From an uncultured Candidatus Saccharibacteria bacterium (GTDB taxonomy: Bacteria; Patescibacteriota; Saccharimonadia; Saccharimonadales; Saccharimonadaceae), in NCBI GenBank assembly GCA_948435375.1, contig CAOJGQ010000007.1, forward strand, positions 1 through 46,246: a stretch of 46,246 nucleotides of DNA. The letters run 5' to 3'. Numbering within the stretch: the stretch's first letter is position 1; every line of letters starts with the position of its first letter. Both the position numbers and the translations under genes were made by a program. Of the stretch, positions 20,587 through 28,845 are shown in pieces. The notes under the pieces were generated by a model. That model did not search any database. It was not told the origin of the DNA and worked only from the letters and a program-made list of their open reading frames with translations.

Positions 20587-21272
20587 AATGCTTCTCCTAC
20601 TGAACCTACTACGAAATTTGTAATCACCGCCGCGAGGATCACCACGACGAGACCAATCACCGCATAAATAATCCCCCGCGTCGCCTTTTGCACGCGCCCC
20701 GGATCACCCTGCGACAAGAGATATTCCGCCCCGCTTTTCACGATGAAGGCCACTGCCACGATCCCCGCCATCGCGTACGCCCAAGCAAACGCATCGCTTA
20801 CTCTCTTCGCATTGAAGTCACCTTGATTCCAACCCCCCGCGATATTTATTCCTAGCGCCACCGTTATCGTGTTTACAATCACCGTCGCCGCCAGTGCAAT
20901 CACCGTCCCAATCACCGCCGAAGTCAACGTTTTCTTGCCTTTCGCCACTTTTCCCGGGTCACCTTGCGCCATAATATATAAATATCCACCATAAATCACG
21001 AACCCTACCGCAATATACCCAATCGCCAGGGAAACATCGAACACAATGTTGAGTACAATCGTCCAGACAAACGCCGCCAAATCCGCCTCATCGCCCTTCG
21101 CTGGCTGCTCAATCTCACCGCTATCGTTACACAATCCCTCATACCAAGCCTTAAACCCCAAAAAAGTCGGCGCCCCACACTTTTCACCCCCCAACGCTGC
21201 CGCCGGCGTCGGCACAAGACTCGCCAAACCTATCATCATCACCCCCAAAAACACCAAAATCTTACCCTTCAT
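20583..21272 (-). CDS. Tandem two-unit T4SS pilin-like protein, 229 aa
   Basis: After a signal peptide (ending near TPAAA) the protein contains two copies of the helix-loop-helix pilin unit. The first runs to the loop AQGDPGKVAKGKK at about residues 108-120 and the second to SQGDPGRVQKATR at about residues 192-204. It looks like a fusion or duplication of the neighbouring pilins and may act as a base or adaptor subunit. It is the first gene of the minus-strand operon, with GGAGAT before the ATG. Confidence 0.85.
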   Translation of the reverse strand: MKGKILVFLGVMMIGLASLVPTPAAALGGEKCGAPTFLGFKAWYEGLCNDSGEIEQPAKGDEADLAAFVWTIVLNIVFDVSLAIGYIAVGFVIYGGYLYIMAQGDPGKVAKGKKTLTSAVIGTVIALAATVIVNTITVALGINIAGGWNQGDFNAKRVSDAFAWAYAMAGIVAVAFIVKSGAEYLLSQGDPGRVQKATRGIIYAVIGLVVVILAAVITNFVVGSVGEAL

Positions 21273-21387
21273 ATCTCCATCTTATCACATTTTCTTCACT
21301 TTAATTGTCAAAAATTCCTAAAATCCACCCACTAAACACCGAATTCCGCCTCAAAACCCCAAAAACCTCCGAAAATCCCATTTTTCT

Positions 21388-21416
21388 CTTGACTATTACG
21401 CTTATGTGTGCTATAA
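21388..21416 (+). promoter_or_regulatory. T4SS operon promoter
   Basis: TTGACT (21388-21393), a 17-base spacer and TATAAT (21411-21416), divergent from the pilin operon. The leader contains GCCC-TTTTT-GGGC, a small hairpin. Confidence 0.75.
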
Positions 21417-21449
21417 TTAAGGTATAGCCCTTTTTGGGCCTCTATTGGG

Positions 21450-24400
21450 ATGTCCTATATGAACAAGTTTAAGCAAAAACTCACGACTATCTTTCTTGCG
21501 CTGACTCTGTTTTTGGCGCCTCTTTTCACTATCCTTTCTGCTACCCCCGCCTCTGCTATCCCATTCTTCGACGACACTAACACATCAGACTCTTCAACCT
21601 CTACGGATTCGAGCAACCCCGACAACCAACCCGATTCCAACCAGCCGAATACCGAAGATAACAGGGAAACAACCGACGGCGAAAACGAAGAGGAGGACGA
21701 AGAGGAAGAAAAAAGTATCTGTGCTGAACAATCCGGCCAGCTCTTTTGGATTGTCTGTCCCGCCACCACTTTTCTTGGCTCGCTCATCGACGACATCACC
21801 GGCATCCTCCACGAATTCTTCGAAATCGACACTATCTCTACCGACGACGGCTCGCCCGTCTATCTCGTCTGGCAATACATGCGCAACCTTACCAACATCG
21901 TCTTCATTATCTTCATCCTCATCGTCATCTATTCCCAGCTCACCGGCCTGGGCATCAATAATTACGGCGTCAAACGCGTCCTCCCTCGCATCATCATCGC
22001 TGTCATCCTTGTCAACCTCAGCTTTATCGTCTGTTCGCTCTTCATCGACATCAGCAATATTCTCGGCAACAGCATCATCGACTTCTGCCAAAGCATCCAG
22101 GCCGAACTCTTTAGCAACGTCAATCCTGCCGACTATTCTTGGAGCTCACTCGTTGCTACCTTTATCGTTACCGGCGCCGGTCTCGCTCTCTTCGCCGGCT
22201 TCACTGGCGGCCTCGCCCAATATTTCTTTATGCTTTTACCAGTCCTAATCGCCGGCGCTATCGCCGTCATCATTGGTCTCATCACCATCGCCGCCCGCCA
22301 AGCTCTTGTCGCCCTCCTCGTCATGATTGCTCCGCTTGCCTTCGTCGCCTATCTCCTCCCCAATACTGAAAAATGGTTCAACAAATGGCGCGAGCTGCTC
22401 GGCCGCATGCTCATCTTCTATCCCATGTTTAGCTTTCTTGTCGGCGCCTCTCAGCTCCTCGGTAGCGCCCTCATCATCGCCGCCACCACACCTTTTGGCA
22501 CCATCATCGGCTACGCCGTCCAGGTTGTCCCGATTTTCTTCGCTTTCTCGCTCATGAAAATGTCCGGCACCATCCTCGGTTCTCTTAACGGCGCTCTTGC
22601 TCGCATCGGCTCACCAATCAACAAAACCGCCACTGGCTGGGCCAGCTCACACGCCGAACAACGTCGCCAAAACGCCATCCTCCATTCAAAAAACCCCGGC
22701 GCCTATTATCGCCGTCACCTTGACTTCAAAAAAGCTCGTCGCGAACTCGACACTAAGCATGCCGCCGAAGCCCGCCAAAACAAAGCCACCGATCGCGCTC
22801 TAACCGACATTTCTGGCAGCCTTGGCTACGACAAAGTCACCGGCCGTCCAAAATTCCGCCTCCGCGCCAACCGCTACACCGAAAACGCCAAACTTTCCAG
22901 CTACTATGACACTCGCGCCTCTACCGCAAAGGATGTCTTGAACAACACCATTTCCGAATATGGCGACCATTTTGGCGGAAAATTTGATGAAGACGGCATC
23001 AAAGCCAATAAACTCAACGAAAAACATGCCCAAGCCTACCTCCACGCCATGTCCCAAAAATTCCTCGCCGCCAACATTGCTCAGGGTGACCAAGGTTATC
23101 TCCTTGGCAAATATCTCGAAGCTAGCACCAATCGCTACAACAATCCCGAAGCTTATAACCGCCTCATCCGCGGCTCCGCTGGTAGCCTCGGCCACCTTGG
23201 CGAGAGCTCCATCATGGGCCAAGTCATCTCCGAAAACGCCCGTATTGAGCAACGCCGCCGCAGCGAAGCCCGCATCATTGCCAACAAATTTGGCATCAAC
23301 AAGCCTCACTTCCGCGGCATGGTGTTTGACTGCGAACATATCGACGACGATGGTTTCGAAACCGACGAAAACGGCAAAGCCATCGAAGATGCCAACTATA
23401 ATCTCAAACCCGGCAAACAGCACCGCTCCTGGCAACAATTCATCGCCGTTCACAAAGACACCCGAAGAGAAATCACCGCCGAGCAATACAACCGCCTCAG
23501 CGATGCCGAAAAAGCCAAATACCATCGCGTCAATTACATGGATATTACCGACGACAAAGGCAAGGTCGTCCAGCAAGTTTTTGCCGACGACGCTGGCTAT
23601 ATGAAAGAGCTCCTCACCGACGACATCACGATTGGCGACCCAATCACTCAGCGCTACGCTTTCTCGATTGGTCGCGGTCTCACCAACGAGGAAAAAGATG
23701 TTCTGCGCGAAAAATATCACGTCAATATCCCTGAAGATTACGACGAAGAATGGGCCAAGCGTATCGACGACAACGGCATCATGCGCAGATACCACAGTAC
23801 AATTTCCACCGCCACCCTTTCCAGCCGCTACAAGGAGCACAACTCCGCCTTCACCGCCATGCTCGCTGCTCAAGCTAACAACGGTTTCATCCGCACCTAT
23901 GGTCAATACCTCATTAGCAACCTCGATAGTGTCGCCAAGTCCACCAAACCTGGCGCCTTCCTCCAAAACGATGAGTACGCCATTCGCACTTGGGAACGCA
24001 TCATCAGCAGCGCTCTTGGCAAAAGCGACGAAAAATTCGAAGACATCATACCTGATATGGATATCGAGACTTTCATGAACGTCAACGGTCTCCCGCTTCA
24101 CGGTCTCCGCTGGGAACAACTCAGAAATAAGGATGGTAGCCTGAAATTCAACGAAGACGGCAACGCCAAAATCGGTTGGAACAAAATCGACCGTACCGAT
24201 GCCAGCATTACCCTTGAAGACCGCAAAAACTTCCTCAAGCACGGCCTTATCCCAATCGTCGCCCGCAAATTCGTTGGTATGATGGACCGCAACCTCTCTT
24301 CCGGCGTTCTTGAAGGCCAAAAGCCTGGCACCTACGACGCCCTCATCAGCCTGCTTAGCACTCTCGAAACCGTTGGTGTAGAAAACCTTAATCCCACCAT

Positions 24401-25007
24401 TGATCCCGACTTCAAGCTCAATCCAGACAACGACATCTTCGACACCCACGATCCCCGGGAATTGCGCGATCGTATCCGCAACACCAAAAACGCTCTCGTT
24501 CGCAAAAAGCAGGGAATCGAAGATTGGGACGAACCAGTTTCTATTGGCAGTCAATCTTCTGGCGGCCAAAACTCGAACTCTAGCTCTCGTCGCTCGAATT
24601 CCGGTCCCCAAAACTCCGGCTCTAAAACTTCCAACCAATCTTCTGCCGCCAACACAGCCGACCTCTTCAATAATGCGCTCAAGCGCAATCTCACCCATAA
24701 CGCCCATCAAGCCAGCATGAATGACGTTCGCAATATCCTTGACAACATCTTTGATATTTGTGACGGCAATACTGACCTCGATTCAGTTTGTGACCTCCTC
24801 AGTGACTACCTCGGCAGCTGCTCAGTGCTCGCTGCCCAGTACAACAACATCCAAGAAATCATCGACCACTATCGCCCTGGCACTGGTGTCAAATCGCACA
24901 AAGATATTGGAGACCGCATCACCCATCGTGACAGTTACGAAGCAGATCTTGTCCAACAACTCTACCACGAAATTATCAAGTTCCTTCAGACTATCTTTGT
25001 TGATTAA
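21450..25007 (+). CDS. VirB6/TrbL-like T4SS membrane protein, 1185 aa
   Basis: The protein has an N-terminal signal or anchor, then an exported acidic Ser/Asp-rich linker (about residues 35-90). Six or so membrane helices follow between about 140 and 390, including VFIIFILIVIYSQL, LPVLIAGAIAVIIGLITIAA and LVALLVMIAPLAFVAYLLP. A very large charged cytoplasmic region then carries a low-complexity Ser/Asn stretch near residues 1030-1070. The helix cluster matches VirB6/TrbL channel proteins; the long tail is typical of CPR versions. It heads the plus-strand T4SS operon. ATG 21459 is an alternative start. Confidence 0.82.
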   Translation: MSYMNKFKQKLTTIFLALTLFLAPLFTILSATPASAIPFFDDTNTSDSSTSTDSSNPDNQPDSNQPNTEDNRETTDGENEEEDEEEEKSICAEQSGQLFWIVCPATTFLGSLIDDITGILHEFFEIDTISTDDGSPVYLVWQYMRNLTNIVFIIFILIVIYSQLTGLGINNYGVKRVLPRIIIAVILVNLSFIVCSLFIDISNILGNSIIDFCQSIQAELFSNVNPADYSWSSLVATFIVTGAGLALFAGFTGGLAQYFFMLLPVLIAGAIAVIIGLITIAARQALVALLVMIAPLAFVAYLLPNTEKWFNKWRELLGRMLIFYPMFSFLVGASQLLGSALIIAATTPFGTIIGYAVQVVPIFFAFSLMKMSGTILGSLNGALARIGSPINKTATGWASSHAEQRRQNAILHSKNPGAYYRRHLDFKKARRELDTKHAAEARQNKATDRALTDISGSLGYDKVTGRPKFRLRANRYTENAKLSSYYDTRASTAKDVLNNTISEYGDHFGGKFDEDGIKANKLNEKHAQAYLHAMSQKFLAANIAQGDQGYLLGKYLEASTNRYNNPEAYNRLIRGSAGSLGHLGESSIMGQVISENARIEQRRRSEARIIANKFGINKPHFRGMVFDCEHIDDDGFETDENGKAIEDANYNLKPGKQHRSWQQFIAVHKDTRREITAEQYNRLSDAEKAKYHRVNYMDITDDKGKVVQQVFADDAGYMKELLTDDITIGDPITQRYAFSIGRGLTNEEKDVLREKYHVNIPEDYDEEWAKRIDDNGIMRRYHSTISTATLSSRYKEHNSAFTAMLAAQANNGFIRTYGQYLISNLDSVAKSTKPGAFLQNDEYAIRTWERIISSALGKSDEKFEDIIPDMDIETFMNVNGLPLHGLRWEQLRNKDGSLKFNEDGNAKIGWNKIDRTDASITLEDRKNFLKHGLIPIVARKFVGMMDRNLSSGVLEGQKPGTYDALISLLSTLETVGVENLNPTIDPDFKLNPDNDIFDTHDPRELRDRIRNTKNALVRKKQGIEDWDEPVSIGSQSSGGQNSNSSSRRSNSGPQNSGSKTSNQSSAANTADLFNNALKRNLTHNAHQASMNDVRNILDNIFDICDGNTDLDSVCDLLSDYLGSCSVLAAQYNNIQEIIDHYRPGTGVKSHKDIGDRITHRDSYEADLVQQLYHEIIKFLQTIFVD

Positions 25008-25118
25008 ACGCCAAAACTTGCATCTTCCAAAACCTGTGCTATTATACTCTCCAAGGAGGTGCAATTTTTGGTGGGCTCTATTTTGCTTTCCGCCCAACTA
25101 TGCTACAATATAAATATC

Positions 25119-26036
25119 ATGGCGACTTACAAAGTACCGCAAGACGTGGAGGCTGACGATAAACTAATCGGACCATTCACCTTCCGACAATTTATCTACC
25201 TCATGATAGTCCTGGGCGCAATCACCCTTGCTGTCATGCTTTTTCAGGTTTTCCCGCTCCTCTCAATCATCCCTATACCTTTTGCTCTCTTTTTCATTAT
25301 TCTCGCTCTCCCAATTAAAAAAGACCAACCTATGGAGACTTATCTCGCTGCACTAGTTTCTTTTTATACGAAACCTAATCGGCGTTTTTGGATTCCCGGC
25401 CTCAGCGAATCCACCATTCTCATCACCGCACCAAAGAAGAAAGAAGCCTCACGCACCCGCGATATCACCAGCGAAGAGGCTGGTCATCGTCTCTCTTTCT
25501 TGGCCAATATTGTCGACACCGAAGGCTACGCCATCAAAAGCGCCAGCAGCCCCATGCGCGACGAATTCTACGCCGAAGCCGTCGGCGCCAACGACATGTT
25601 CGATCAAACTGAAACCAACCGTCTCAACCACCTCATAACTAAAGAACAAGAAGAACGCCACGAAGAAATCGTCAACCAAATGCGCAACGCCATTGCTCAT
25701 TCCGAACAAGCACACCGCACTGTTGCGTCCATGAACCAAACCATCCAAGGCGAACATACCATCCAGCCGCGCGTCGGTTTTGCCACTACAAACGTCGGCG
25801 CTAACGCCAACGCTGCTCAGACTGAGCTTCGTCAGACTCTCACCCCCATCACTCACCAAGCCCATGACACCGCCCTGCAATCCTCCGTCGTCGTTCAGCC
25901 CGAAACCAACCCCGACAATCTCCGCAAAATGACTGAACTCGCCCACACTAACAATCTCTCCGTTGAAACCCTCCAGAAACAAGCCGACCGCATCCGTCAA
26001 GAAAACGATAACGAGGTCTATGTCTCACTACATTAA
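25119..26036 (+). CDS. PrgI family protein (T4SS)
   Basis: The N-terminal MATYKVPQDVEADDKLIGPF followed by FRQFIYLMIVLGAITLAVML and a second helix (LLSIIPIPFALFFIILALP) is the PrgI (PF12666) signature, the VirB3-like partner of VirB4. A soluble tail of about 200 residues, rich in Gln and Asn, is longer than in Firmicute PrgI. ATG 25119 is chosen because the family starts there and TACAAT (25104-25109) lies 9 bases upstream; earlier in-frame codons cross the promoter. 305 aa. Confidence 0.9.
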   Translation: MATYKVPQDVEADDKLIGPFTFRQFIYLMIVLGAITLAVMLFQVFPLLSIIPIPFALFFIILALPIKKDQPMETYLAALVSFYTKPNRRFWIPGLSESTILITAPKKKEASRTRDITSEEAGHRLSFLANIVDTEGYAIKSASSPMRDEFYAEAVGANDMFDQTETNRLNHLITKEQEERHEEIVNQMRNAIAHSEQAHRTVASMNQTIQGEHTIQPRVGFATTNVGANANAAQTELRQTLTPITHQAHDTALQSSVVVQPETNPDNLRKMTELAHTNNLSVETLQKQADRIRQENDNEVYVSLH

Positions 26037-26044
26037 GGAGTTTT

Positions 26045-27016
26045 ATGAATCCACAAAATAATTTCCCCCAAAATAATTTACCTCCCCAAAATCAAGGCGT
26101 TCCCGTGGGCCAAAATTTCGCTCATCCCGCCCAGCCCACGGCGCCTATTCAAGCCCAATCTTTCGCCGGACCTCAATTCCAAAACCAACCTAATCCCGCC
26201 ACAACCCAGTTCGCCCCAAACGCCAGCCAATCTATGGTGCCAAATGGCGCACAACCAACCATGCCGAACACCGGCCAACCAGCGATTGCCCAACCTGTAG
26301 CACAAGCTCCCGCTCTACCTTCCGTCGCCGAAAACCCCATCTCTACCCAATCCACCTTGCTCATCTCTGAGCTTCGCGACGGTATCGTAATTATGAAAGA
26401 CGGCTCTTTCCGCGCCGTGGTTGCTTGCCAATCCATCAACTTTGACCTCATGTCCGAACAAGAGCGCGAAGGCGTCGAATATAGCTACCAAAACTTCCTC
26501 AACTCCCTTAGCTTCACTGTCCAAATCCTTGTCCGTTCCCAACGTGTCGACATCGGCCCATACATCGAACGCCTCATAAAAATGCGCCGCAATAACGACA
26601 ACATGCTCCTCGGCGTGCTTATGGATGACTACATCAACTTCATTGACATTCTTTCCCAAGAAGCCAACATCATGGACAAAGCTTTCTTTATCGTTGTCCC
26701 ATATTATTCCTCCGCCGACGCCGAAAAACTCGTCGAGCAAACCAAAAACCTTTTCAAAACCTTTGGCAAAAACAAAGCCCCCAACGTCACCCGTATCAGC
26801 CGCGACGATTACGACAAAGCCGTCGACGAGCTCAACAAACGTGTTGATTCAGTCATGTCTGGACTTTTCCAAATCGGCATCCAGTCCGCCCGCCTCAATA
26901 CCAAGGAACTCAGCGAACTCTATTATAACTTCAACAACCCTGACACGGCAGTTCGCGAACCGCTCGTTGATTTTTCAAAACTAGCCACCACATATGTTCG
27001 GAAAGGAGATCGCTAA
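26045..27016 (+). CDS. TraC/VirB4 N-terminal-like protein
   Basis: After a Pro/Gln/Asn-rich disordered stretch of about 95 residues there is a compact domain. It begins STLLISELRDGIVIMKDGSF and contains SLSFTVQILVRSQRVDIGPY and FFIVVPYY, the strand pattern of the VirB4/TraC N-terminal domain. It has no P-loop. It lies directly before the VirB4 ATPase and overlaps it by one base, so the usual single VirB4 is split or duplicated here. AAGGAG lies 4 bases before the ATG. Confidence 0.85.
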   Translation: MNPQNNFPQNNLPPQNQGVPVGQNFAHPAQPTAPIQAQSFAGPQFQNQPNPATTQFAPNASQSMVPNGAQPTMPNTGQPAIAQPVAQAPALPSVAENPISTQSTLLISELRDGIVIMKDGSFRAVVACQSINFDLMSEQEREGVEYSYQNFLNSLSFTVQILVRSQRVDIGPYIERLIKMRRNNDNMLLGVLMDDYINFIDILSQEANIMDKAFFIVVPYYSSADAEKLVEQTKNLFKTFGKNKAPNVTRISRDDYDKAVDELNKRVDSVMSGLFQIGIQSARLNTKELSELYYNFNNPDTAVREPLVDFSKLATTYVRKGDR

Positions 27017-28842
27017 TGGCTCGCAAATCCAAAAAAGTCCAACCTACCGCCGCTGAAATTGCGGCTCAATCCCAAGCCGCTGAAGAAGCCGAAGTTCAGC
27101 GCGCTTTTGAGCAGGGGATTACTACTCTACGCGACCTTATCTCGCCTAGCTCAATCGAAATCCACTCTAGCTATTTCCGCCTCGGCACTAAATACGGCCG
27201 CACGATTTATGTTTATGGCTATCCTCGCACTCTTTTCACCGGCTGGATTTCTCCTCTCATCAACATCGACGAAGTCCTGGATGTTTCCATGTATATTTAT
27301 CCAGTCGAAACCACCGTCGTTATGAAAAACCTCCGCAAGAAGGTTACCCAGCTCGAAGCTAGTTACAATGTCAACGCCGAAAAAGGAAAGGTCCGCGACC
27401 CAGAGCTTGAAGCCGCCATCAAAGACGCCGAGGAGCTCCGCGACAAACTCCAAGTAGGTGAAGAAAAGTTCTTCCGTTTTGGTCTTTATATTACCTTGTG
27501 GGCCGACTCGCTTGACGAACTCAATTTCGTTCAAAGCAAAGTCGAAACCATGCTCGGTCAACAAATGATCTTCAGTAAGATCGCCACTTCTCAACAAGAA
27601 CAGGGAATGAACAGTACCATGCCCGAATGTACCGACCAACTCCAAATCCGCCGCAACATGAACACTGGCGCTATCTCTACCAGCTTTCCTTTCACTTCCG
27701 CCGATCTCACCCAAGAAAGCGGTATCCTCTATGGTATCAATATGCACAACAGCGGCCTTGTCATCTTCGACCGTTTCACCTTGGAAAACGCCAACATGGT
27801 CGTTTTCGCCAAATCTGGTGCTGGTAAATCCTTTGCCGTTAAGCTTGAAGCCGTCCGCTCCATGATGGTCGGCACCGAAATCATCATTATCGACCCCGAA
27901 AACGAGTATCAAAAGCTCTCCGAAGCCGTCGGCGGCAGCTACATCCGCCTCTCGCTTAACTCCGATGTTCGCATCAATCCTTTCGACCTTCCAAAGGTCG
28001 TCGACAAAGAAGACGCCAATGACGCACTCCGCTCCAATCTTGTCACTCTACATGGACTTTTCCGCTTAATGCTCGGCGGCAACCAAATCGCCGCCAACGG
28101 CCAAGTTGTTCCCGCCCTCACCGCGAACGAAGAAGCTGATCTCGACCAAGCCCTCATCGATACTTACGCTCGCGCCGGCATCACCAGCGACCCACTCACC
28201 CACCAAAGTATTCCTCCTACTATTATCAACCTCTATGATACCCTACTCCACATGGGTGGCACCGGACCAGGCCTTGCTCAACGTCTCCGCAAATACACCA
28301 GCGGTACTTTTGCCGGCATTTTCTCTCAACAATCTAACGTCGACATCAACAATCAAATGGTCGTCTTCAATATTCGCGACCTCGAAGACGAACTCCGTCC
28401 CGTCGCCATGTATATTATTCTCTCGCATATTTGGAATGTTGTTCGCGCTGAACAAAAACGCCGCATGCTCATCGTTGACGAGGCTTGGCAGCTCATGAAA
28501 TACGACGACTCCGCCAACTTCCTCTTCAGCCTTGCGAAACGCGCTCGAAAATATTACCTCGGCCTCACCACTATCACCCAGGACGTCGAAGACTTCATGA
28601 GTAGCAAAATGGGCCGCGCTATTGTCGCCAACTCCTCCATGCAACTTCTTTTGAAACAATCAGCCTCCGCAGTTGACGTTCTTTCCGATGTCTTCAAACT
28701 CACCGACGAGGAGAAAAAGCGTCTCGCCAACTTCCCAGTTGGTCAAGGTCTCTTCTTTGCTGGTGCCAACCACGTCCATATCCGTATCATCGCCTCCGAA
28801 ACCGAAGAATCACTTATCACTACTAAACCCGGAGAAAAGTAA
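27016..28842 (+). CDS. virB4: VirB4-type T4SS ATPase
   Basis: This 608-aa cytoplasmic ATPase powers T4SS assembly and substrate movement. Walker A AKSGAGKS is at residues 265-272 and Walker B (RRMLIVDEAW) has its Asp at 488. The following TITQDVEDF and QLLLKQS motifs are those of VirB4/TraC. A coiled stretch lies around residues 100-140. AAAGGAG lies just before the ATG, which overlaps the upstream TAA. No VirD4 coupling protein or relaxase is visible in the window. Confidence 0.95.
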   Translation: MARKSKKVQPTAAEIAAQSQAAEEAEVQRAFEQGITTLRDLISPSSIEIHSSYFRLGTKYGRTIYVYGYPRTLFTGWISPLINIDEVLDVSMYIYPVETTVVMKNLRKKVTQLEASYNVNAEKGKVRDPELEAAIKDAEELRDKLQVGEEKFFRFGLYITLWADSLDELNFVQSKVETMLGQQMIFSKIATSQQEQGMNSTMPECTDQLQIRRNMNTGAISTSFPFTSADLTQESGILYGINMHNSGLVIFDRFTLENANMVVFAKSGAGKSFAVKLEAVRSMMVGTEIIIIDPENEYQKLSEAVGGSYIRLSLNSDVRINPFDLPKVVDKEDANDALRSNLVTLHGLFRLMLGGNQIAANGQVVPALTANEEADLDQALIDTYARAGITSDPLTHQSIPPTIINLYDTLLHMGGTGPGLAQRLRKYTSGTFAGIFSQQSNVDINNQMVVFNIRDLEDELRPVAMYIILSHIWNVVRAEQKRRMLIVDEAWQLMKYDDSANFLFSLAKRARKYYLGLTTITQDVEDFMSSKMGRAIVANSSMQLLLKQSASAVDVLSDVFKLTDEEKKRLANFPVGQGLFFAGANHVHIRIIASETEESLITTKPGEK

Positions 28843-28845
28843 GCT

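Noticed and set aside
22800-24710. 636-aa open frame antisense to the VirB6-like gene
   Set aside because: Its composition (Val, Gly and Phe-rich) is what the reverse of a C-rich coding strand gives, and the plus-strand gene has clear signal, helices and operon context.
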